Source of the DNA: Phascolomyces articulosus
Taxonomy: Eukaryota > Mucoromycota > Mucoromycetes > Mucorales > Lichtheimiaceae
Direction of reading: 5' to 3'
DNA length: 64,000 nt
Assembly (NCBI GenBank): GCA_025677815.1
Contig: JAIXMP010000002.1
Coordinates: 1,612,001-1,676,000, forward strand
The position numbers and the translations under genes were made by a program. This document shows, in pieces, positions 1 through 12,565 of this stretch. Each line of letters begins with the position of its first letter. Positions within the stretch are counted from its first letter, which is position 1. The notes beneath the pieces are model-generated. The model made no database searches. It was not told where the DNA came from and worked only from the letters and a program-made list of their open reading frames with translations.

Positions 1-1673
1 CAAATTGTTATTACCATACCTAGCTATTATCATTATCTATCGCATTATATGATTATTTATGTAACTCGTCGCAGAGAAAGCTTTTTACACGAATAAGAAT
101 CAAGCTCCTTGCGAGAATAGAATAAGGAATAGTAATAATTTATATATTAAACCAGAACTCTTTTTTTCACAAACCAATCCACCATTAAGTATGATTGGAG
201 TTTAAAGAAATTTTTACCAAATCCATACTACCCTGATCGATAACAAACGATTAATGCAAAAAAAAAGTAAATAACAAATAGTAGCACAAATTTGGGGAAA
301 AGGTTGATAGGTAATAAATAGGATGGTATATTTTTCGAAGGAAAATATATTTAACAGGTGATGAATCCATCAGATGAGAATCACTGTATGTATATATCTT
401 CTTTCCCTTGATTATGTAGTTGATGCTGGCGAAAATCCATCAAGAAGAAATAATTTGATTAAAAAGCCTTGATTACTTTATTATTTTATACAAGTAAATT
501 CCTTTAAAAGAAAAAGTGATTTTTGTTGGCAAAAAGGTGGATGACTCGATTTGCTTTTTATCGTTATTTAGAAATTCTTTCATACCATATTGATCTGGTA
601 TTTCTTCCCAGACATTCTGCTTTTTGCACACGGTTCCAAAAGCAGAATCCACCAATCGATTCACGTGCATTTATTAAAGATTTTTTTAGCGTTCCACCAT
701 TTTATTTTCTGGATGGGTACCCCATATGGGATAGTGCCTATATGGCTCTGGATACGGTGATTTCGAGAAATGACGTAACGTATTTAATACAAAGTAAAAG
801 TAGCTGCGATCTATGAACATACTCTAAGTTTATATCGATACCAATTTTATAAAATCAAGTAAAAAAAAACCACCCCAAAGCGCTTATAATTGAATATCTT
901 TTTTACACACCTCTGACTATAAACCATACAACAAATTTTCGTAAATATAAATTAGAGATATCAAATTCTATGATACTTCATTTTGAAATAATTTTATTAA
1001 GAAACGTTGGGCCAATAATGAATTTTAAGTAGCATCTACTAGTGGACCGGTAATCCATTGAATTAAAAAAATTAAATGACAAATTCGAAAGACTATAAAC
1101 TCTTTTTCAAGTTGTTACTTGCTAGTTTGAAGCAAATTATAGAGATTCTGTAGATCAGTAAACTAGAATTTTAATATGGGGCTGTGAATGAAACATCAGA
1201 TAAAATAGACATTCAAAAATACCCAATGGTGCAGGAAAAAATTGTTCAATTGAAGTGAATACACCAGCATGTACGTATAATAAATAATTTCTGAGAAATA
1301 TATACGAAAAGGACGACATGAGCATATATTTCAATTCATTGTAGAAAATTATCAGAACCAGAAAGGAATTCATACGTACATATTATAAGAAATTAAACTA
1401 AAGACTGAATTCTTTTTTTTTATTATTTGGATAAATGTTCATCAATGATATTTTGGGCGAAAAATTTGAATGGATAAATGATAAACGTACTGTTACTGCT
1501 ACTAAACTAACATATATTTGGGTTGTGTTTTAATGAATATAATATAGAGACTACAACTTGATTTTTGTGGAAATGGTTTTTTTGTGGAGAATATAATCAG
1601 GCCTCCAGTACTCGTTCCAGTAAACAATAATACAGATCGAAACAGTGTGAGAATGTAATTTTTAGATCTTTTT
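1..1673. other. AT-rich region with no confident gene
   Basis: No exon chain or known domain could be assembled here. The best open frame is 523-816 on the plus strand: 97 codons from a TTG, containing a stretch reading FYFLDGYPIWDSAYMALDTV that looks protein-like but that I do not recognise. A 65-codon antisense frame overlaps it at 473-670. Either could be a relic exon, and neither is claimed as a gene. The rest is low-complexity A/T sequence. Confidence 0.4.
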
Positions 1674-3649
1674 TTAACGATGGTGGTTGTATCGTCGTGA
1701 TTGGAATATACTCGGGACCCACGACGATCCAGAAGTCGATTTTCCTTGTATTTGGTGAGAATCCTGATCATTGTAATCTATGGCATCATGGAATTCATTT
1801 TCCTGTGGTTCACTATCATAACATCTTTGTTTCTTATATTCTGGTTCTTGTGTTTTTGAATAATTCACTTCATCATTCGACCGCTTGCGCATAAAAGTAC
1901 CATCAAATTGTTGAGGAGCGTGGGTCAATGCGTAAATTGTTTGCCCTGTCGTATCACGCTTTGATGACAGTGCAGATGATGACATATGTATATTACGACT
2001 GCTAGCATCACCGGAACCATGACCTCCTCCATTGTGCTGCATACTAGATGAAGATGACGCTTCCTTTTGAACGCCAGGTGAAGAAGCCAATTGACTAAAA
2101 CGTGTTGGTAGTACTTGTACATTTTTGTCAATAGGCCCCTTACCCTGTTGTTTGGAAGACATCAATGCATTATCCATTTTACCAGTGGTTGATGGAGAAG
2201 GTGAGGTACTACCGGTCACTTGCGATCGTGATATAACAACAGATGGTGTGACTGGTTCTGCATGTAAATGCTTTGTAGATGTAAAAGGGGTCAAAGAATT
2301 TGGTTCAGTTTGTGTTTCAAGTGGCACAAAGCCATTAGCTTCATTGAATGAAGAAGAAGAGCTAAGAGGCACAGTAGCTGCCGCGGCTGGGACTGATTTT
2401 GTTGTATCTTGTTGAGATGAGCCCGATTCTCTTTCTTCCACTCTAAAAATAAAATAATAATGGAAAGTGTGCTATATGAGTGTTCATTCTATTAAAAAAG
2501 TAGTATTCGTTAAAAGAGTGTTGATTTTGCAGTTACGTGTGTTTTCTTAATAAGCTTGCTAATTTGTTTGCCATTTGGATAAGTAACTTAATCCATACAT
2601 CATCGTCTTCCTTAAGCTTTATTTTAGCATATAAGCATAAATAAATAAGTCAGTCAGCTATGGCTTTTTTCTAAAAAAAAAGTGTGTCATCCACCTACTC
2701 CATCATTTTGCATTATACTTTACATACCAGCACACTCATTGTTACTGCCTTTCTCGATTTAATCTTCTCTTGGATGGTCTTCAACAATGGTGGCAACACA
2801 TATTGTTGCACACGTTTTTTCGTGACCGGCACACCATTCAAAACTGTTCATATATGAAAATAATTTATCCTTCAGTTAATAAATGTATAATATACAGTAC
2901 TTTCGCGGTATATTCAAATGAGAAAAATATTAGATACTTAACGGTGAACAACTTGTTGATTTCTGGATACAATAGTCAGAGATTCATCCTCGGGACACAT
3001 ATTGATAATATCTCTGGCAGCCTGTAAACACATTAAGTTTTTAATTTCTAATTATGTATTCTGACGTAATAAAAGTAATAATAAACAAGATGCTTACCAG
3101 TAATTCAAAGATTACACCACCCACAATAGGGTCTTCGTGTTGGTTATAGTGAACAGGGAATTTCTTATTGCCCCAAAGAACTGAATAAACACCATGTTGA
3201 ACACCATCTTCATTAACAGAGTCAAATGAAGCGCCATAGACAGCAAAGTGTTGCGTGTCAATTTTTAATCTACTGTTCGAAATAGGCTACAAGCATAAAA
3301 ATAGGTTATATAACGTTAACAGAAAAATAATAATAATAATAGAAATGTGAGAAATAACAAAAAAACCAAAAACAATAGAGAAATTACAGTTTCGCTTCCT
3401 TGTAATCTGTCAGGGATTCTTCCAAGTTCACGATCTTCTAACACTTCTTCCCAATCAAGCTGTATATTAACAAGATTACGCCGCAGTGTTCGATTTCGTT
3501 TAATCGGATCTAGTTTTATAGAAAATAAAAAATTAAATATCAATGGATAATTAAGTAATAATGTCCTTGTTTTTATTTCAATCATTGTTATGCTAATAAT
3601 GATTCTTTTAAAAAGACGTACCGGCTCCTTTGCCTTTGCTTTTGCCCAT
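1674..3649 (-). CDS. Putative inactive RNase H-like fold protein with Ser-rich tail
   Basis: Seven exons join in frame: 3649-3622, 3509-3388, 3286-3098, 3021-2943, 2843-2728, 2616-2537 and 2442-1674, giving about 460 residues. The start is the ATG followed by GKSKGKGA. The central part (about 60-190) runs as strands reading HFAVYGASFDSV and HGVYSVLWG, then a helix with FELLAARDIINM, then SLTIVSRNQQVVHLLNG. That order resembles an RNase H fold: strands 1-2, helix A with its Glu, then strand 4. The usual catalytic Asp positions are G/A and R here, so if the fold is right the enzyme is probably inactive. The last about 250 residues are disordered, rich in Ser, Thr and Gln, with a basic KKQR patch. 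The fold call is inference from pattern; the gene structure is well supported by consistent splice phases. It lies next to the Helitron relic but shows no sign of belonging to it. Confidence 0.6.
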
Positions 3650-4115
3650 TGGATAAAATAAAAGAATTGTATGAGGAAAAAAAGTGTTATGAAGAAAAAA
3701 GAAAAAGTCAGCTGGAGATAAACCTGATTACTATAAACTGCGGACTGTGCTTTTGGTGCTCAGTAAAATTGTATACATGCATTTTCAATTTGACATACCT
3801 TGCTTTTTTCAACTTGGCATATATGATTCTTCATGTTGGCTGCAAACTCTGTATATTTTGTATTATACAGTAATATATATTTGTTGGAAAAAATGATAAC
3901 CACTCTTTCTTTGTTACTTGATCCCAAATCCTATGTTGGTTGTCTTTTCAGAACTATCGTTAATTGAGATGAAAATTCGCTTCGCAAATTGTCATCATCT
4001 TTCGTTTCCATTGGTCATATTAGACTTTAATGTTAACTGGGAAAAAAATGGCGAGTTGTTTCCATTTTTTTCCTTTCCTAAGCGCAACCATAACCCCGAA
4101 TAAATTTTATTCACT
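3650..4115. other. Upstream region of the RNase H-like gene
   Basis: No gene is seen. The stretch separates the RNase H-like start codon from the end of the Helitron relic and should hold the promoter of the former. It holds only A/T-rich sequence and short accidental frames. I could not identify a Helitron 3' hairpin followed by CTRR here. Confidence 0.4.
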
Positions 4116-6462
4116 CTAAACTTTTGTGTATAAAATAATAATAGTGAACAAATCTATGGTAGTTATGCTGAAAAAAAAAAAGAGGAGAGCAAAAGAGGTA
4201 AGATGATACAACAGTGATGAATGTAAGAGTAATAAAATAATGGAAAGTTGTATGGGGTTGTAAAAGAGAAGAGGTGATACAACATTTTGCGTGTTAAAGC
4301 CTTCTTGGTCAGGAATTGTTGAATTATTTGAGTTGAGCATGAATCTAATGGAAGTTGGAGTTCTAGCCCGGGACATAGCAACGTAAAGAAAACCATGAGC
4401 AAATGGAGGCTCAGGCAAATAAAGGCCAACACTGTCAAAAGTTTGACCATGTGCTTTGTTGACCGTCATTGAAAATGCTAAACGAACTAAAAACTGAGTC
4501 CATTTAAATTGGATGTGTGATTGGGTCTGAGAAGGAGTGAGAGTAGCCCGTGGGATGAGAACTCTGGTATCTGTTTTTGGTCCAGTAGCAATTTCAGTTT
4601 CAAGGACATATGTGCGGCATGACCGAACAATTAACCTCGTACCATTACAGAGTCCATTTGCAGAACCTAAATTCTGGAGTAGCATGACAGGACATTCAGT
4701 TTTAAGTCGAAAGTTATGTGGTGGAAGGTCAGACGGGTTTAAGGAATTGAGGAGTTTATTTGGATAATGAATTTGATCCTCAGGATCATCTACTGCATCA
4801 GCGCTTTTAAATTCGGATGGTACACCACGGAATTGATCAAAAATAAGATCATTCAATACAGTGACATCTTTGTTTTTAGGCGTTAAAATTGCACGGCTGG
4901 TAAGAAAATCACGACCAACACTTGGCAAATGTATGTTGCAAAATACACTAGCAATAAGATCATATGTATTATACCGTGGCATAAGCATATGAACAGGGAT
5001 CCGAACTCTGACTTCCGTATGTATTTGGTACCAATGGCTCAGTACCACTACCAATGCGTAACAAATATTCGGCAAATTCACGTAATTGTTCACCATCAGC
5101 GTTATTGGCTGCTTGTTGAACGCGTACATTACATGAAGATGATGAATTGTGACATGGCGCCAAATATCAGTAGCCTGATTTAAGCACTTGGAAACAATTT
5201 GTGGTCGTTCAGCATTGGAATTACAGGAAGAACCTAATTGGTTTACTAAAAAAAATGCTCACTTGATAGGAAAAATACTATACATATTGAAAATCACCTC
5301 CAAATATCACGGTCTTTCCTGCAAAAGAGACATACCCAAGAGCTGGATCAACAGTACGCATGATATCTTGAATGCTTCTGTTTACAGTCTGAATAAGATC
5401 CCGACTTATCATCGAAGCTTCATCCCAGATAATAATACTGGCCGATCTAATAAGCCTTGCTGTATCAGAGCCTACTCTAAAGCTACACATATATGTTTCA
5501 TTTATATTTAACGGTATTTTAAATGTTAAATGAGCAGTGCGCCCAAAATTCAATAACAGTGCAGCAGTGCCACTCAGCTACTGCAAGAGCAGTATGACCA
5601 GCCCGCCAGACATGATCAAGAATTGAATTAAAAAGATGAGTTTTTCTGGTTCCACCAAGACCATAAATAAAATAAAACTTCGGCCCGTACTGTGGTGCAT
5701 CAAGGGAGCGAAGGATCGAATCAAAATGGCATGTTGGTCTTCATTGAACTGCAATTACTGTTCAGGTTGTAAATCCGAATGTGCTGTTAATTTTCGATGT
5801 TCACGAATATTAGTTGGCTCATTGTTATCAGCATCGTCATCATCAACTTCGGGTTCTGGAATTATAAATCCATTAAATTCACTTAGTGATCTTGATATAT
5901 TAACCATGACAGATTCTATACCCAACAAGGCACGATTATAAGGTTTGATCATTCGTTTCGTCACGTACAGTATGCATGTAATCTTCCGCCAAATTATCAC
6001 GATGATTTAACCATAGTGTATGGATCATCAGGGTGACAAAATACAATAATAATTGCGTAATGCAAGAGAGTGCTGGTAAGTATTTGCTTGATCAAGACAA
6101 TCACTCCATTCTTGTCGGCTAGTAATTAGACCACGTCTTCTAGCGTCAGCTAGGAAAGAAGGCGTTACTTCTGCATCTTGTTCACCTCTATTAATCGTGC
6201 GCATATCTTCAAATGATTTAGCACCAGGTACATGACAGAACAAAAGCCAAAGATGGTATTTTTCAACCTCGCGAGGGGAAACAGTATACATTCGACCAAT
6301 GGTACCTTCATGACCATGTTCCCGAATCTTCCAACTGCGCTTGCAATTGACAAATACAAATTCTCCAGGGAAATTAATACATAATAAAATCAGCACGGGT
6401 TCGGTTCCGTGATCATAACAAAAAATAGTTTCATCTGAGGATACATGATTATATAAAAACAA
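4116..6462 (-). pseudogene. Decayed Helitron PIF1-type helicase (transposon relic)
   Basis: Several minus-strand frames spell one broken protein in the correct order. From 6462 to 6028 there is a helitron-like segment (REHGHEGTIGRMYTVSPREV, EKYHLWLL). Around 5640-5780 lies a degraded nucleotide-binding region. At 5553-5278 is the Walker B segment IIIWDEASMISRDL followed by GKTVIFGGDFQ. From 5129 to 4116 comes the C-terminal helicase part: FLTSRAILTPKNKDV, CPVMLLQNL, NGLCNGTRLIV, SMTVNKAHGQTFDSVG and LYVAMSRAR. These are signature motifs of PIF1 helicases carried by Helitron RepHel proteins. The pieces sit in different frames with stops between, and no HUH Rep domain is visible upstream, so this is a 5'-truncated inactive copy. 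A host PIF1 gene is less likely, because the N-terminal part matches helitron helicase-like sequence rather than a cellular PIF1. Confidence 0.85.
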
Positions 6463-6900
6463 TATATATATATATATATTTGATTACTGTATGATATATT
6501 GGACACGTCAATTTTTTAAACTTGGATCTTTTCACAATAGCATATTATATCTAATGCTTCTATGAATTATGCATTATTTAACTTTGTATAAAAATGAATG
6601 TTTGATTTTGATAAGGTGATAAAGGGTACTATTTCCTATGAAAAAGACAGTTTATTTTACATATCTAATAATTGTACGTTGCTGCTGCAAGTCATACAAT
6701 TTGACAGTTGTTTCAAAATTACGCAACTTAGAGAACCAATACCAAAAAAAGAAAGTTTCCAGTTCCGCCTTTGGATTTGCTCATTTGCCGAGACAAATGC
6801 CAAGCGAGAGAAAGAAAATACGCAAACCCCATTTTCTTCTTTCTTTTTCTCTCTTTACTTAATACTCTATTTTTCTTTCTCTTTTTTGCAACTTGTTATA
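6463..6900 (+). promoter_or_regulatory. VPS27 upstream region
   Basis: This gene-free stretch precedes the VPS27 ATG. It starts with an (AT)n run near 6460-6480 and ends in a pyrimidine-rich tract (about 6835-6890, TTTCTCTC-like) just before the start codon, which is common in fungal promoters. No transcription-factor site is claimed. Confidence 0.4.
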
Positions 6901-9445
6901 ATGGTTTCATTGTGGTGGGGACAGAGTGCTTTAGACGAACTCATTGGTAATTCAAAATAAATATCTCTTGTAAAAGCCTGCTTTATAAGAAACTCTTACG
7001 CCTTCTATATTGATATTATTAGAGAAAGCAACTTCTGAACTCTTGCCAGCTGGACAAGAAGATCTCGCTTTACATCTCGAAATAAGTGATCAAATTCGTA
7101 GTAAGAAGGTGAATGCCAAGGATGCCATGCGATCATTTAAGAGACGTTTAGAACATACAAACCCGAATGTTCAAATGTCGACTTTATCAGTATGTTTTTT
7201 TTGTTATCTTTCTTTTCAGAAGTATACAACAGACCATTTATGCTAATGGGATATATATATATATATATTTATATATAAAGCTTGTGGATACTTGTGTAAA
7301 AAATGGTGGTGATCAATTCGTTCGAGAGGTTGCAAGTCGAGAGTTTATGGATCAGTTGACATCGATGGCAAGATCACCGGTAAATTATATATCATTCTCT
7401 TTTTTTTTTTTCCTTTCAAAAAACATACAGGGAGAATGTGGTGGAGGGGAGAAGAAAGGAACGGAGGGGGAAGGGATGAAAAAGGAAACCATGTAATACT
7501 TGTAGAATGACTTACACCACATTTTCTCGTATTCTCCTGATTGTAACTTTTATAGACGGGGTGTAATCCAGATGTTAAGAATAAGATTTTGTCGATTATC
7601 CAAACATGGAGTCTTGCCGCAAAAGGGAATCCAGCATTGGGATACATTACAGATACACATCGATTGATGCAAGCAGAAGGCCATGTATTTCCCACAATGA
7701 ACACTGCTGTAGACTCGATACTTTTAGAAACATCGGCTGTAAGTTATCATGTTTTGGAATAGACAGAAAAGACAGCAACAGTCTGTACATACATATATAG
7801 GTTTGGATAAGGAATAATAGGAACTTACATTCTTTTCTTAATTCTCGTAGCCACCTGAATGGTCTGATTCCGATGTGTGTGAACGGTGCAGAACAGCTTT
7901 TACAATGACAAATAGAAAGGTAAAAATGAATGGGGAAGGGCATATAAATGATGTATTACTAAACGGATGAAATATCGTGCAAAATAAAGAAAAAAATGGG
8001 GAAGGAACGATGAGGTAGGACTAATAGGGGGATTATATATCAATTATATTAGCATCATTGTCGACAGTGCGGTAAGACATTTTGTCAAGAATGTTCAGCA
8101 AAAACGATTCCATTACCTCATTTGGGTATTGATGAGGAAGTGCGTGTATGTGATGGATGCTATATCAAATTGAAATTGGCCAAGGCTTCAAAGAAAGGTG
8201 GATTGCCACCATTACCGTTTTCACCTTCATCACACGCATCATCAGCAACACCATACTCATCATCATCCTTCCAACAGCAACAGCAACAACCTGCTCAATC
8301 AGCATCATCCTCTGCAGCACCTGCTGATGATGAATTTGATGAAGATATGAAAAAGGCGATTGAAATGTCATTGAAGGAAGAGGAACAACGAAAGAATTTT
8401 GGAAGAGGCTATACCCCATCTCAACAACCTTCTCGGTCTACACCCACATCCAATCCTCAGGTGAGTAAAAAAAAATGGTTTACTAATAGCGAAGAAGACC
8501 AGGATGCTACGAGAAAATGGATTTGAGATTGATGGTAAAAAAAAAGTGTGATACTTAATTTAAAACGGGGTTTTATTATTGTAATAGGTTCAACAACAAG
8601 AAGAAGAGGATCCAGAACTTGCTGCAGCCATTGCAGCCTCATTGCGTGAAATGCAACTTTCCACACCTACACCTAAATCAACTGACTGGGACCAGCCAGA
8701 AACACCCAAATTGAACTCAGAAGAAATTTCTCGAGTAGATATGGAAAATATTGAATTGTTCTCTACCTTGATTGAGCGTATTTATGCACGTGGTGGTGAT
8801 ATATCCAATGATCCTCAAATCAACAATTTATATACTCAAATTGGTGCCTTACAGCCCAAACTGGTAAAGACATTGGCAGATGTAATTACCAAGCATAAAC
8901 TTTTGGTGACTTTGAATGACAAGATGAATGCTGCCGTCAAGTCATATGATCGATTATTGGAAGAACGTGTGGCCGGAGCTTATAATCGATCATCTACTAT
9001 TCCATCCTATTATGCTAACCCAGTCCATCAAGCAGGATATCCACATGCACCTCCTGTTGCTACACCTCAAACAGAACATGTCAATGTATCTTTATACCCT
9101 CAACAACCTGGTGCAGTAAATGGATATCAACAATATCCACCCGAATCAGCTTATCCACCTACAACAGCACCTAATTACCATGCTTCTATTCCCTCTGCCC
9201 CTGCTCCCGAATTCCAAGGACATGGATATGCTCCAGCAGAAAACCCTGCCACTGCTGCTCAGCAACAATCACAACCACCTTATCCTCAGCCACAACAATA
9301 TCAAACACCACCAACCGACCAAAACAATTATTACCCACAACAACAGTATCAACCACAACCACAACAACAACAACCAGTACCTCAACATGCTCCTATCCAA
9401 AAACAAACTCATGTTGAAGATACTCCTTTAATTGATCTTTCATAA
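6901..9445 (+). CDS. VPS27: ESCRT-0 subunit Vps27/HRS
   Basis: Exons 6901-6946, 7023-7189, 7281-7379, 7556-7738, 7851-7919, 8053-8460 and 8588-9445 join in frame to 609 residues, close to yeast Vps27 (622). Residues 1 to about 145 are a VHS domain ([19 protein letters not shown] across the first junction). Residues 166-230 are a FYVE zinc finger with the WSDSD, RKHHCR and RVC motifs that bind PtdIns3P. Ubiquitin-interacting motifs follow at about 281-298 ([11 protein letters not shown]) and 329-346 ([12 protein letters not shown]), then a helical GAT-like core and a long Gln/Pro-rich tail. The protein ends in LIDLS, a clathrin-box-like motif. As in other fungi it should sort ubiquitinated cargo at endosomes with Hse1. 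The start is fixed by the VHS N-terminus [15 protein letters not shown]. Confidence 0.96.
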
Positions 9446-10163
9446 ATAAATATAAGATTTTTTGATGCCAAATGTTAAAAAAAAGCATGTATGGATAATT
9501 TTAATCATCATTCGGTGAGAGTTTTTTTTTTTTTTGACTTGGATGATAGGCCAATTATTAGGCTTTGCTGATATATCCTTGTTGAGTATTTTTATTTTTG
9601 GAGGCACTAGTAGAAGTGGAATACTACAAACATATTAATACGGTTATATTTATACACATATCATTGATGAAGAGCTTTTGTAAAATTGGAAAGATATAAT
9701 ACATGGCTAATGGGTTGAAAACTCCCATTATAGGAGTATACCCAATTTAATCATTGTTATATAAAGATAATGTACATGCAAGTATGCATGAGTATTACAT
9801 TTGTTATATTATGTTTCATAATTATGTACTGCTCTTCCTAGCACTATATAGCCACTTTTAAGAGTAAAGACATGCTGTCGTCAAGAACCTTGATAATTCG
9901 GGATTGAATGCCGATAGAAGGTGCGGAGCGAACAGTTTCAGTATTTATTTTTCCGTTTAATTTCGTTTTTTCCCCGTTTAATTTCGTTTTTTCCATTATT
10001 GTACTTGCTCTTCCAATTTGAAGGTACACAAGCACTCACATACAACGCAAAGTTTATATCGAATTAAAGTTGGTAGGGAAGGATACATATTAATAATATT
10101 ACTTTTTTCTTTTTTTTTCTCACTTTTGAACTTTGTATAGTGTAGGAGAACTTGTTTTGCTAA
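9446..10163. other. Intergenic region between VPS27 and the MTC6-like gene
   Basis: No gene is found. It holds the 3' end of VPS27 and the promoter of the MTC6-like gene. A 21-bp direct repeat at 9953-9994 and a T-rich tract at 10100-10125 are the only structures seen. The 63-codon antisense frame at 9844-10035 is created partly by the repeat and is not credible. Confidence 0.5.
9953..9994. repeat. Two perfect tandem copies of a 21-bp unit
   Basis: The unit begins CCGTTTAATTTCGTTTTTTC and occurs at 9953-9973 and immediately again at 9974-9994 without mismatch. It lies about 170 bp upstream of the MTC6-like start codon, so it could be a duplicated promoter element or simply recent slippage. 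Confidence 0.9.
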
Positions 10164-12565
10164 ATGAGGTTTACCATTCCTATCTTATGGTTGGTGCTCA
10201 TTTATGCAATCGATATTGTTACGGCCTTTTTAAGTAAACGAGTTCAGTTACCAGAAACTTATACGGATAATACGCCTTATAAAGGCCTTGACTTTGACTC
10301 AATCAATGTAACCTTACCATTACGTACACAGCGCGACATTGGGCTCAACGTCACCATTGATCGTTGGTTATGGCCTGCGATCGATTTAAGAAGTGCTTAT
10401 TTCGGCAATGACTATTCGGCACAAAAACTAAGTCATGTCGAAGATATCATATATATGGGCTATCGACGATTGGTAGTAGATATCTATTGGGACCCAGATA
10501 GACATACATGGCAACTTTGTCCAGTTAAATTACCATCGTCAGCATTATCACGAAAAAGTAAACGTAGTGATAATAAAGTATCACCAACAACAACGCCATC
10601 ATCATCTCCTTTGGTAGGAGCTGCGAAAAAAAATAACCATAATAATAGTAGTACTAGCTTACATCGTGCTGCATCTTCTACAACAGGTCGTATTGTCAAT
10701 AATTTGATACCTATTTCAACAGAGGATGTGGATATTGGACAATATAAATGTGCACCATGGTATACATTTCAACAATTCTTGGATTCTGTGAATCATTATC
10801 TTACAGCCACCGATATTACGACTGCCCCTTCTGAAACAAGCCTCTTGTTCCTTGTACTCAATTTACACCAGCTCACATCAAGTAATAATAATAGCAATGA
10901 TGGTGCTGGGGACAATGACAGCCTGGGTGAAATCATTCGATCCACCATTGTTGGAACAGACCGTAATACATCTCGACTCTATACACCCAATGATTTAATT
11001 CGAAACCGACAAAATTTGACAGCATCCTTTGACCCACAGCAACGAGAAGGCAGTACTCTACAAGAGGAGGACAGTCTTCCTATATTTGATCCAAATGCAG
11101 GGGAATTGAACTCGGATTCAGCCTGGCCAACGTTTATTTATTTAATTCAACGTGATATCCAATTACTTGTCGGGTTTGGTTATAATGAACTTCCAACAAA
11201 TACCAATTATAACCATTTGCAACAGGATGAGGATACTATTTTTAATTCTACCCAACTGGGCGCTGGATGGTATATGAATCAAGTTAATTTGACGGATATG
11301 GAAGTATCAGGCTGGGCAGATTGTTCAAGGCCTTCCAATAATACTTATGTATTACCGACCAGTACTGGAAATGTAACTTCAGGAACATCTCCTTCGGAAG
11401 AACCTATGTCATCTGATGATACTATATTATCTTGGTCTTGGGTATATATGAATGATTGGAACAATGCTCCATTTTCATATAATACAACGTTGAAAGCGGT
11501 AGGATGGATAAACTTTTTTGTGCATACTATAAATGTGTTACACAAGTTAAATTTCTCTTTTTTGCTGTTTTGCATAAAAATTCAGGTCCAGTGTGGATAT
11601 TCTCCTTATTTTACAATGCAAAATTACACAGACGACAATTCAGATTATTCTACCAATGATACAACTCATTTGGCTGATAATATCTTGGGTACCATTTGGT
11701 CATGGGATATTGGAGAACCAAAGATTAGTAGTAACCCACACTGCGCTATGATTCAACGTTGGAATGGTCGATGGCGTGCTGGCGATTGTACAGAACTTCT
11801 ACGCGTTGCTTGTCGACATAAAGATGATCCAAACAAGGTAAATTACAATCCTTCATTGTGTTTATTAATGCACCGATTATATTCTACAATTATCTTTCTA
11901 ATAATAATGGGCATTATGTTATCAGTGGCTACTCACACAAACTTATGTATCCTACGATCGAGCATTTTCTGCGTGTCCTGATGATTATGTATTCGATTGC
12001 CCAAGAATACCACAACAAAATAGAATGCTATTGAATTCACTGGCGCAAGATTTTGAACAAAATGGTGCAAAGGATGAGGATACACGAAATATACTTCATC
12101 ATTTATTCTGGATCAATTTAAATTCGGGTAATAATGGTAGTTGTTGGGTCGTTGGATTATTCTCTACCTGTTGGTGGATGACAGATGTAAAGTGCTTCCT
12201 TCTCTACTATTTTTTCTAATTCATATATAGAAAATTACTCGACCACTTCGATGTACTGATTATGGTTATTTAATATATATAGAATGCAAATGTTTTCCAA
12301 AAATTGATACGAACATCAGCAATAGCAGGTGCAATTGTATTGATATTGGTTGGGATATTTACTTGGATCAAGTGTGCTCGTTGGTGGCGTACTCGCAAAG
12401 CACAGATACGTAAAAACTTCATTAAAGATCTGCTGGCCAGACGTGAATATGTTACTGTACCTGTAAGTTTTTTTTTTTTTTTTTTTTTTTTTTTTGTATC
12501 ATGAGAATAATTAATGTTTATAATAATACTGTCGTAATGTATCCATTTTTTGTTTGTAGGCCTAA
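10164..12565 (+). CDS. MTC6: MTC6-like single-pass membrane glycoprotein
   Basis: Exons 10164-11498, 11586-11837, 11926-12186, 12283-12462 and 12560-12565 give about 677 residues; the last exon codes only Ala plus stop. The N-terminus (MRFTIPILWLVLIYAIDIV) is a signal sequence. RSAYFGNDYSAQKLSHVED and GYRRLVVDIYWDPDRHTWQL match the MTC6 (maintenance of telomere capping 6) family, whose luminal part is predicted to be a TIM-barrel-like domain. Many NxT/S sequons and a Cys-rich second half follow, then a transmembrane helix (AIAGAIVLILVGIFTWIKC) and a basic cytosolic tail ending EYVTVPA. The biochemical role is unknown; the yeast name comes from a genetic screen. Intron 1 is a multiple of three and lacks stops, so the gene can be misread as running through it. 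Confidence 0.85.
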
